Of a stretch of DNA of 64,000 nucleotides, positions 52,906-61,563 are shown in pieces. The DNA lies in assembly GCA_031308135.1 (NCBI GenBank), contig JAHLJT010008756.1, forward strand, positions 72,761,821-72,825,820, written 5' to 3'. Made by a program: the position numbers and the translations under genes. This DNA is from Acheta domesticus (lineage: Eukaryota; Arthropoda; Insecta; Orthoptera; Gryllidae). How positions within the stretch are numbered: position 1 is the first letter of the stretch; each line of letters opens with the position of its first letter. Below the pieces are notes generated by a model that worked only from the letters and a program-made list of their open reading frames with translations, searched no databases and had not been told where the DNA came from.

Positions 52906-53333
52906 AGTTGGAGTTGTGTGCAAATATGCAAATGACTATTTCAATGTGAGAATATAATATTTACGATAAAGTGAGTTTTGATGATTATTATGCTGCAGCT
53001 CCTTGACGAGATATAATTTCTTTTGATCAAGAAACTTAGAATCCCAAAAATATCAGGATGCTGCCCAATAGCGTTTTTGCGTTTGATATGCTAAACTCGC
53101 GTTATGGTTGGGGGAGCTCAGGAGTTTCGTTAAACCTTCGTTTACAGAATGTCTCCAGCGCTATTTGGAGATCATAGAATTTTGTTGTCTTTCGATCTCC
53201 TGTTAGTCCACTCTGGTAACAGTTGGGATGGACACATCGTCTACTCAAGCCTGCTTCTCTTCAACGAAGGCGAAATCTGTCACTTTATCCAACCGATCGT
53301 CTGTCTCGATCTTGCAATTCCAGAGAATTTATT
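52906..53333. other. Unassigned sequence
   Basis: A TTCGTTTACAG acceptor-like site at about 53138-53148 precedes a short frame (MSPALFGDHRILLSFDLLLV), which soon runs into a (TTA)n repeat. I do not call an exon. Confidence 0.35.
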
Positions 53334-53378
53334 GTTATTATTATTGTTATTATTATCATTATTATTATTATTGTTGTT
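53334..53378. repeat. Imperfect (TTA)n microsatellite
   Basis: TTA/TTG units, giving a poly-Leu or poly-Ile run in overlapping frames. Confidence 0.85.
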
Positions 53379-53429
53379 TGTTATAAACAATTCAATCGAA
53401 AACAAATGCTGGCCTTCACCTTAAACGAA

Positions 53430-53830
53430 ATTATTCCCTCCACCGCAACGCAGCTTACTGAATTGATTTCGGAACGCGCACCCCTCCCCTCCCAAAACCC
53501 CGCAGCCCCTCGTGCTCCCCGGAAACCTCCAGAATTTTCCCCGCGCGCCTCCCCCAAACGCAGATGCGCGGAACCAATTGGCAATATGTGCACTCGCGCA
53601 AACTTAATTTCGCCCCCTAACGTCCGCTCTTCTCGTCAACATATTGGGCGGCATGCGGGAGCCCTTTTGTCATCTTGATCCAGAGCTTTCTTTTTCCCTC
53701 TATCTCCCTCCATTCCTCCCTCCCTCCTTCCATCCCTCTCTCTCTCTCCATCCATCTCTCTCTTTCTTTCTCCCCAACAAACAGAAGCACGTGCGAGGGG
53801 CCCTCGATTGGCCCCAATCTTAAGCACAGC
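53430..53830. promoter_or_regulatory. C-rich unique block, possible regulatory element
   Basis: C-rich plus strand (CCCCTCCCCTCCC at about 53482) with GGAACCAATTGGCAATATG (CAAT-like dyad), followed by a CCCTCC/CTCTCT low-complexity stretch (53695-53772). No convincing coding frame. Confidence 0.25.
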
Positions 53831-54234
53831 TCAGGAGGCGGGGACGGTGCGGCGTTTCACAAAGTCCGTTTTTGTGGAAAGCGTATTTCCGTAGATTACC
53901 GTCGACTCAGTGTTCCGAAAGAATTACGCTCAATGTGTACAAATGAGGCCGTGCAATCAGCCGTATTAGTTTAGCTGCCTGACAACAGGATATTCGTGTT
54001 TGCTGACGCACGGAACTGGCTTTTATTGGATAAAGGGCGTATGTTTATGTGACGTTGAATATGAATTGAATGTAGCAATAGATTAATGTACGAAAGCTCG
54101 AATGTGGGATAACAATTTTCCCGGTATTTCTTTCTGCAAGGGTAACGTTGCAGGAACACGTAATCGTGTAATTTTTATAAATGATTCGAATAGTTCAATG
54201 CATTGTCCCGATCCAGAATTGTGTCTTCTTGCTT
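53831..54234. other. Unassigned sequence
   Basis: Nothing recognised. Confidence 0.4.
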
Positions 54235-54300
54235 ACTTTCAGTGGTTCGATTGCCAGACGAGGCAATTAATATGATGAATGAATGAAAATGTTTAAAATA
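54235..54300 (+). mobile_element. Family E SINE fragment
   Basis: AGTGGTTCGATTGCCAGACG with AGGCAAT matches the B box and following bases of the 28441-28735 copy, and runs into a GATGAATGAATGAAAATG tail. Only the end of the head survives. Confidence 0.45.
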
Positions 54301-54945
54301 ATATGTTACACACTAACCAGGTCAGATCTAGAGACAATTCATGTGTAGTTTCTTTTTTGATGTACTAGCATTTGCGCTAGCAACACAGTGCATAGTATTG
54401 ACATTTATAATGGTGCAACATTTTCGACCAAAAAATTAACACAAAGTTCATTCATCTTTGTTTACATTGTCAGTAATACTTGACGAGTAGGCAAGTGAAA
54501 TAAAAAAAAATGAGATTCTGCTAGAAAGTGTAGACATCTGTGATAATGGTTACAGATTGTTTTATAAAACCATGAAAAAATTTTGTAATATTAAGGTTTG
54601 GACTAGTGTTAACATTGACATAAGCTTCCCCTCCCCCCAAAAAATAACGGTTCCAAAATATTGGAGGGAAATGCCAGCAAATTAAAGAGAAATAATTTTC
54701 GTAAGTCACCAAGAATTTTCTCATTTTCTCATCATTTTAATTTGTTTTATATATATTCTTACCCCGTTTCTAACTGAGGATCGTGCGTAATAATACATCT
54801 GCCTTGATGTGTCTCCACAGAGTAAGCGCATTCTAAATTCCCGTGCCGGAGCAATGCATTACTGTCCGTAAAACCAGGTCACTATTAAATACAAGAATTA
54901 GGGGCACGAAGACACAAACCTTGTGCGTTGATTCACACGAATGTT
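54301..54945. other. Unassigned AT-rich sequence
   Basis: No gene or transposon recognised. Confidence 0.4.
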
Positions 54946-54949
54946 CGAT

Positions 54950-55120
54950 CGTTCTGTCAAGTGGAGGCGGGCGCGGAGGTCCTCTGCCAGGGCAGGCGTC
55001 CAAGCGGTCTGCGCGAACCACCGCCACCTGGCGCTTCAACACACTGCTTGCGGCCGAGGCGGCCGGCGAAAATACGGCGGCAAAGGGGAGCCCGGCATAC
55101 GTGACGCACGAGCCGAGAGA
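54950..55120. other. GC/CpG-rich island 12
   Basis: A short CpG-rich block (GGCGGGCGCGGAGG, GGCCGAGGCGGCCGGCG). Overlapping frames are compositional. Confidence 0.5.
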
Positions 55121-56924
55121 AGGGACAGATGGAGAGAGGTGAAGACATGACTCGTCCGCGGCACATGCGAAAACAAGACGAAGCTGAAGGGAATGCAGAC
55201 ACAGGGAGCGTCAAGTTGAGGGCGGTGATGGATGCGAAAATTTTCTCTGGGGAAGCAATAGCAAGCTTAAGTTAGCAGCACGTGTGTGGACAGCAAAAAA
55301 AGGCAGTTTAAGGTAATGAGCGTTTATTTGTTTATTTTTAAAGTACAACAGACAAAAAGATAATTCTGATTACGTTCACGATCATGACATAGCTAAATTT
55401 TCACTACCAATCTCCTCAGTGCAAGTATTACAATCTTATCTATTAATAAAAGAACAATTCAATAATAAATAATACAATAACAAAATGACAATAATAATCA
55501 TCATCAAAATAAGCTTAAAAATTCTGACTATAACATGAATTCCGACATGCCTGTTGTATGAATTTTCACGGTAGCTGTATGAATTGTCACGGTGTAATTA
55601 TAATCCAATTTTGTTATTAATAAATTTATTAACTACACAAGTAGTTTAGTTATACTTACAATTAAATACACTTTAGCAGGTTCTGAAATAATATTATAAA
55701 GACCTGTAATCCGAAGGAAATTAATCTTTTGATTGCAACGTCTACGTAATCCGTTGGTCTTGAATATGTGGGTTGCATTTGAGCTAACAAGTTCTGCAGG
55801 GTAAACGATTCTTTCGAGTAAAGATTTTCAAAGTGTTTTCTCTGAAGGGCCATAGGAATATGTTGAATATTGTGGGGTCCCTAATAATTTTGAAATATTA
55901 AACATAAGTAATCAAAATAAATCTTTAAATATGAATATGAACTATATTCATTTCGATTAAAAAAATATGATTATTGCGTAAAAATGTAATTAAATTTTTT
56001 TGGCAACATTAAAAAAAATTGTTTTGATTCTGAATTAATTATGCAATTTTTGTGCCTATATATAAGTGGATAAAATCATTTCAACTTATTTATAGTTAAA
56101 TAGAACATTTTATTTAAAAAAATATTGGAAGCCCCTTTGGAAACATGGACTCTAATCACGTTCGTAGGTCGCTTATATATAAATCTATCCCCTGATTGGA
56201 TCGAGTGAAATGCGTTTCGTATGAAATGATCTTTCTAAACGTCGACGATCAAAATTGAAGCATTGATGTTATCGCCCTAAAATCATCGATGTTTAAAAAA
56301 CTGCAATAGTAGCCATTAATGTTCACGTGGAGCAGGAGGAGGGAGATTAATTTGTTGGTGGTCGCGTTTATTATTTTTTAATTGTGATTTACTTTCGAAA
56401 ATACAATAAAAATTATCAAAATATTTAGCAAAACTTTTATTACCGGAATGGATGTTTGAAAAATTATGAGGAATTCATTTATTGACAAAACTCAATATTA
56501 ATTTTCCCCTCTTGGTTACTCTGGTTCAAAGCATGTTCAATTATTGGTAGATATCAGAAAATTATTTCTTACTTACTGTTATTGATTATGACGGTATTAT
56601 TACGGTATTTATTATGACGGTATGGTTTTACAAAAACAAGGGTGTTTTGAAAACATCGGCATAGATGTCTCATTCGTCGAGTTACCTACTACGTTGCGGA
56701 TACACATCTGCGTGCTGGTTTCTTCATTGCAGACTGAAACATTTTTTGTTTTAAATCAGCTTGATACATTTTTTGGAAGGTAACAAACTACATAGTTGTA
56801 GTACATTTATAGAGTTTTCCAAATGAACCGTCATGCTTCCTTAGCGTGTTATTTAGAGAGGCATCTCTTTATTATGGTCCTGAATCCCTATCCTGTTCAA
56901 TCATACTCCACCTGAATGGGTTTG
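55121..56924. other. Unassigned AT-rich sequence
   Basis: No gene. At 56240-56300 and 56650-56690 ATCGATGTTTAAA / AAAACATCGGC words recall the ATCGAT-rich elements at 48270 and 58743, so part of this stretch may be another decayed copy. Confidence 0.35.
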
Positions 56925-57145
56925 ATGAAAGGATGATGATATTGATGATATGATACGAATGATGATGAGGCAATGCTGGAAAGAAAAGCAGGAGAAACAG
57001 GAGAACCTCGAGAAAATCTGCCGCAAACTCATTCCGCCCTCCACAGAAATTCCACATGGCTTGACCGGGCTTTGAACCCAGGAATCCGAAGATGGAAGGT
57101 GAGTGATCTGACCAGTGCATCTCGCGTCACCCAATGGGGAGGGAG
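56925..57145 (-). mobile_element. Family D tRNA-headed SINE
   Basis: Minus-strand head: TGGTCAGATCACTCACC (A-box-like) and GGGTTCAAAGCCC (B-box-like), followed by GGTCAAGCCATGTGGAATTT, GTGGAGGGCGGAATGAG, TTTTCTCGAGGTTC and a CATCATCATTC-rich 3' end. Shares order and wording with 16200-16410. Confidence 0.55.
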
Positions 57146-57890
57146 ATGTACATGAGAGGAGCTTGTTTCCAAAACGTACCGAATACAACTAGACAAATTT
57201 TAGCTAAAAAAGTTTTTGTATTAAATGAATATTTCATTTTGAGTTTTTCTGGGGACACTGGAGTATTTCGTGTCAAATATTTAGCTATTCCACATTTTAT
57301 TTCAAAGTTATAAGACTTTTAATTTTAGATTTGGTACATTTCGGCATAAAAAAAAGTAGAAAAAGGTGGATGTAGACGCAATTGAAAATCAAATAAATAT
57401 CGAGGTCGAAGTTTTTAGTAATAGTCATTAATTCCATCAAATATATTTTCTTCTACCACTGGCTTATTTTTGCAGTGAAAGGCGAGGGAAATTTGGTATA
57501 TTTTGCCATGAAACTAGAACTTTGACGATCTCGAACGAGCGAAATTTTTAAGTTTTTGTGAAAAATAATATTGTATTTAGATTCTGACAACCACGAAATA
57601 TTTGATGGGATTAATCAAGAAAATGAAATGATTGTGTTAAAACAGTCTTAATTGACGAGCGTTTTTTAAAACTCGATAAATGCAAAAGAAATTTAAAACG
57701 GGTTACGCATCGTTTAGGCATCGTTTGACCCGTTTCATCATCCCAAAACGTGATCACTTCTATAGAAAACTATACATTTAAGCATTCCACATCACAGGAT
57801 AGAAGCAAAACCCGATATAAATGCATTCTCAGCATTTGCTTTATGAAAACCAATCTTCTGCATTTATCGAGTTGTGTCCCCGATATCTTG
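57146..57890. other. Unassigned AT-rich sequence
   Basis: A small dyad with two GCATCGTTT words lies between AAACGGGT and ACCCGTTT (57698-57738). Otherwise nothing recognised. Confidence 0.4.
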
Positions 57891-57894
57891 GCCA

Positions 57895-58260
57895 ATGTCT
57901 TTGAGTTGGCGGGTGGGGGCTGAGCGGGGGCGGCGTCAGGTGTGGAGGCGCGAGCTACGGATCGGCGGCTGCGGCGTGTTCGCGGGCGGGGGCGGGCCGG
58001 GCGCCGCCGCCGCCGCCGGATGCTGGGCTTCGCTTGCCGCGCCGCTCCGCGCCGGCGAATATAGCCCCGCAGGAAACAGGTGCGCCCCCTCGCCCCGCCC
58101 CCTTCCCTTTCTCCTCGCCCCCAGCTCCCTCGCGCGCCGCAGATGGCCCACGGCGTGGGCGGGGCGGCTGGCAGCGGCATCCGGCGCAAGCGACGACCGG
58201 CGGGGGGGGGGGAGAGGCTGTCGGCACACCGCCCCGCGAAGCGCCCGCCCTCACCTAGGC
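57895..58260. other. GC/CpG-rich island 13
   Basis: Strong CpG island with GCCGCCGCC, GGGGCGGG and a G10 run at about 58202-58211. Open frames up to 164 codons exist on both strands and are compositional. It directly precedes the fold-back element. Confidence 0.6.
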
Positions 58261-58340
58261 TCATCTAGAGCACGGTCTCAATGTCACACGCGGACGGGAA
58301 CGTGTTGTATGGAGGCCGATATTTTTAAAACGTGGATGTA

Positions 58341-58740
58341 CAGTTGGTAACAGTCTTGTTTGTACGGTCCATAATTGCTCGAAAAACATTAATTTTAAGT
58401 GGAAAATGAATACTAATGAAAATATATTACAAGATAATTGAATAATTCCAGTTAAATAAAATGTAACTTTGTACACGTAGAAGAAATGCCCTTGAATTTG
58501 AAATTCACCAGGACATTTAGTCGGTCGAGAACTAGCGGCTAGGAAGGTTTCCAAGCAACAAAATGTGCTGGTGAACTTCAAATTCAAGACCGTTTCGTCT
58601 AGATGTGCGAAGTTACATTTTATTTAACTGGAATTATTGAATTATCTTGTAATATATTTTTCATTAGTATTAATTTTCCACTTAAACTTAACAATTTTCG
58701 ATCAAATTATGGACAGTAGAAACAAGACTGTTACCAACTG
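58341..58740. mobile_element. Long fold-back Tc1/mariner-like MITE, 400 bp
   Basis: Terminal sequence CAGTTGGTAACAGTCTTGTT at 58341 and its complement ending at 58740, flanked by TA on both sides (58339-58340, 58741-58742). Arms of about 175 bases match at roughly nine positions in ten, including GTCCATAATT, AAGTGGAAAAT, ATATTACAAGATAATT and CCAGTTAAATAAAATGTAAC. The middle is about 45 bases. It has no coding capacity. CAGT termini with a TA duplication fit Tc1/mariner. Confidence 0.88.
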
Positions 58741-58742
58741 TA

Positions 58743-59175
58743 TTTAACATCGATCTATTGAAGCCGGTGTTTTGTCCTATCGATGTTTTGTTTTGGATGT
58801 TTTACGTTATTATTTGAAAAGGAAGAAAGTAAAAAAAAATATTAATTTTCAGATAGCAATTAATTGAATATTCTTCACACCAGAATGATCGAAGGGAAAA
58901 TTAACTTAGTCTAATTTCCTTCCATAAATGTAGTATGTAATTTTTGTATTTTCCAATCAGATAATGAATGTTTTATTAACTACTAGACTTTTATCAGTTA
59001 AATCTCAATGAGAAATGAATAAACATAACCACCGTCAAATTAAACCCCTCCCCTCGCGTGAATATCAGCATTAGAGGTTACTAAACCAGTTTTAAACATC
59101 GATGGTTTTGGGGGAAGTATTGTTTACATCGGTATTTTGCTTTTGAACATTGATGTTCTGTTGGTGATGTCACAT
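58743..59175. mobile_element. Decayed ATCGAT-rich DNA element (tentative)
   Basis: ACATCGATCTATTG and CCTATCGATGTTTTG at the left, and AAACATCGATGG, TTTACATCGGTATTTTG and AACATTGATGTTCTG at the right, in roughly inverted arrangement. It resembles 48270-48890. The fold-back MITE at 58341 may have inserted beside or into it. The limits are not resolved. Confidence 0.3.
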
Positions 59176-59579
59176 ACCTAATACGCGTACCAATGACAAT
59201 ATGCAGAGGCAATGCAGGTGGTGCTACATTAGCTAACACGGAACAAAACCTGTGTTGAAATAAATAACCAAGACTTAAAGTGAATGCTGAAAACTACTGA
59301 ATGAACGAAAACAACTCACTGTTCATATTTGAACTTGCATTGATGTTTATTTAATTTATAACGGAAAATATGTTGGTTACAGTTGTGTTCATTCAAATTA
59401 GATTCTATTTGTGGTTGAACAATGCAGGCTCTACCTGCAAACCTTTTTATACGTCCCTCGAATTGCCCGTTCTAGACTTTTAGATATCTGTGCTCCTTGT
59501 TTGTGTGTATTATTTCAAAAGAAAATCCATCAGTAAATGGTATTCTAGGATGACGAAACGCCAAAATCCGTATAAGTCC
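59176..59579. other. Unassigned AT-rich sequence
   Basis: Nothing recognised. Confidence 0.4.
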
Positions 59580-59774
59580 GGTTTGAAAAGTCTGATTACA
59601 CCTGTACTAGAGGAACCCAACCAAGCTGGCGATACATGACATTTTTATCAGCTCCGTGTTAGGCACATCTCGTTTGGTTCGAAAAGGCTGATTACCCTTA
59701 TACTAGTAGAGGAACCCAACCACGCTGACGATGCGTGACATTTTATCCTCTCCGTGATAGCACGTCTCGTGTTT
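59580..59774. repeat. Two-unit tandem duplication, about 96 bp period
   Basis: GGTTTGAAAAGTCTGATTAC...CATGACATTTTTATC...GGCACATCTCG is repeated as GGTTCGAAAAGGCTGATTAC...CGTGACATTTTATC...AGCACGTCTCG, roughly 85 percent identical by eye, with the second unit starting at 59676. Confidence 0.85.
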
Positions 59775-59969
59775 AAGCTTACCTGGGGGCTCGCTTCTTG
59801 ATGATGAACATAAACGTACGTACGTACATGAACGTTTGATTTTGTATTATTTATAGCAGACCGCATACTTCCAAGAAACAGCAGGCGTTCCGATGCGTTC
59901 CAACGGTGGCATTCCTGCTTGTCCGATGGCGTTCACCGGTCGCCACGTTTTACCTGTCCCGCTTCTCCA

Positions 59970-60065
59970 CACCTTGACTGATGTTTCCGGGGACGTCAGC
60001 TGCTATGGTCATTAGTCCCGATAGAGTAGTGAATATTTTTATCGCAGGAGATGGCGGTGTTCATC
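59970..60065 (-). mobile_element. Family A SINE, copy A15 (3' terminus only)
   Basis: Minus strand: CAGCGGAGGATGAACACCGCC, then GACCATAGCAGCTGACG with TCCCCGGAAACATC, matching the last about 90 bases of the family. A very short, old fragment. Confidence 0.6.
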
Positions 60066-60317
60066 CTCCGCTGCATTGAAATTGTTTTGTTTTTTTGTAA
60101 ATATTTTGTAATATACCCTATTACATTTGGTATTGATTTCTTCATGTTATTAATGAAATACTTTCGAACATTTCGGGGATGAAGGGTCCCCTTCTCAGTT
60201 GTGGTTTTCGTCTAGATTTCGAACCGGATCCCAAGGAAATATCTCTTTTGTTTTCTTTAGGATAAGAAATTTAGTTTCACTCCTTCCCAAATGTCGCAAG
60301 TTGTTAGAATTGCCTAT
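60066..60317. other. Unassigned sequence
   Basis: Nothing recognised. Confidence 0.4.
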
Positions 60318-60319
60318 TC

Positions 60320-60375
<56 letters not shown>

Positions 60376-60690
60376 TATTATTATTTGCTCGCGTGTAGGC
60401 CAACTCGTACATGCTGCCTTTTTCCGGGGCTCAGAAACATAATCTCGGAGGCAGGACATGAAACATTCTTAGTGGGGGATCAGCATTTTAGCTGAATCCC
60501 ATTTTTATCTCCCAGGGTTGTTAGCCCTGGGGGTATGGAAGATGAAATGATGATGATAGTGAGGGGTGAAAGGCCGGCACACCACATATAGACACCTATG
60601 TCCGAGGCGGGACTCGAACCCGCGACCCTGCGGTCCGAGACTGCCACGACACTGCTGGCTTAGCGATCTAGGCCAAGGGGCCGACTATTA
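60318..60690 (-). mobile_element. Family B tRNA-headed SINE with (AAT)n tail
   Basis: Minus-strand head with A box TGGCCTAGATCG and perfect B box GGTTCGAGTCC (complement around 60611-60625), followed by GTGTGCCGGCC, CATACCCCCAGGGC, GGATTCAGCTAAAATGC plus TGATCCCC, and a 3' tail of about 20 AAT units (60326-60385). The head does not close into a canonical tRNA acceptor stem, so it is not called a tRNA gene. A fragment of the same family is at 28286-28425. Confidence 0.75.
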
Positions 60691-60788
60691 TTGTTATTAT
60701 TAATATTGTTGTTATTGTTATAATCATCGTTATCATTATGTCTTATTATTATTGTTTTATTATTATTGTTTTATTATTATTGTTATTC
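60691..60788. repeat. Imperfect (ATT/GTT)n tract
   Basis: ATT, GTT and ATC units. It lies between the SINE head and the long hairpin. Confidence 0.85.
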
Positions 60789-60947
60789 TTAATAATTCTT
60801 TTCAAAGTCCAATAATTTGTAGGCAGACTCAAAATAACATATTTTTATTTTACAAATTTTTATTATTTTTATTTTTTATTTTGTAAAATAAAAATATGTT
60901 ATTTTGAGTCTGCCTACAAATTATTGGACTTTGAAAAGAATTATTAA
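60789..60947. mobile_element. Perfect 68-bp-arm fold-back element
   Basis: The arms 60789-60856 and 60880-60947 are exact reverse complements by eye (for example TTTGTAGGCAGACTCAAAAT against its complement), with an AT-only loop of 23 bases. TTAA lies at both tips. Probably a small non-autonomous DNA element. The perfect arms suggest recent formation or arm homogenisation. Confidence 0.85.
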
Positions 60948-61305
60948 CTTTAAAAAGGCAGTCTTTCACATATTTTAATATCTCTCTTTACATAAAGAAA
61001 TATTGTTATTCTTCCCATTATTTCTTTAGCTCACTTCCAACTTTTCTCCTACACTCTCTGAGATGAGTATAATTTGGACGTTCACGTTGTTTTGATATGT
61101 CAATTTGCTTCAACAAACCTGTTTAAAATATTTGTACGTAAGAAATGTTCGCATTCATGGTGATTTTAAAAAAAACGTAAATACAAAGGAAGGTTGAAAC
61201 TGATGTAAGCATAGACGCTCAAAGAATGAATATAAAACATTTCCTGAAGTAATGGAAATAAGCATTGTTTCCAAGGAATCGATGTTTAATTTCTACGTTT
61301 TCTAG
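60948..61305. other. Unassigned AT-rich sequence
   Basis: No gene. It ends in the pyrimidine-rich TTTCTACGTTTTCTAG that would serve as an acceptor for the next entry. Confidence 0.4.
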
Positions 61306-61563
61306 CGTAATGGCACCATTTCCGCCCTTTTGGTTATTGGATTCGCTGTCTACGTCGCCTACACCATTCACAAAGCCCCTTCTGCCTCTTGCGCCCCCAC
61401 TCCTCCTGCCTTCCCCCAGGGAGCAAACAACCACCCTCCTATGGCTGCGGTCGCTGGGGAACCTTGGAACTGGGATTTTTGTGGCATGGACAGTGTCACT
61501 AAGAGCAGGGTAATCTGTGTTGATGTGTTCAAGACGTTACGCTCAAACGCTGCTAATGTTTGA
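61306..61563 (+). CDS. Candidate terminal host exon: transmembrane segment and short tail
   Basis: A good acceptor (TTTCTACGTTTTCTAG) ends at 61305. The frame beginning CGT at 61306 reads RNGTISALLVIGFAVYVAY, a plausible single-pass membrane span of about 17 residues, then TIHKAP, a Pro/Ala-rich linker (PTPPAFPQG), EPWNWDFCGMDSVTKSR and stops at 61561-61563. An alternative end is a weak donor AGG|GTAATC at 61510, which would make a 204-nt phase-0 exon. AATAAA at about 61687 could serve as a poly(A) signal. GC-rich third positions (GTC TAC GTC GCC TAC ACC) contrast with the AT-rich flanks. I do not recognise the protein. If real, the rest of the gene lies upstream, perhaps beyond the window. 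Confidence 0.35.
   Translation, partial: RNGTISALLVIGFAVYVAYTIHKAPSASCAPTPPAFPQGANNHPPMAAVAGEPWNWDFCGMDSVTKSRVICVDVFKTLRSNAANV

Noticed and set aside
53148..53330. Exon after TTTACAG
   Set aside because: The frame quickly enters a (TTA)n repeat, there is no good donor, and AT-rich codons lack a pattern.
60605..60690. tRNA gene on the minus strand
   Set aside because: A and B boxes are excellent, but the acceptor stem does not pair and the sequence continues into a SINE body with an (AAT)n tail.
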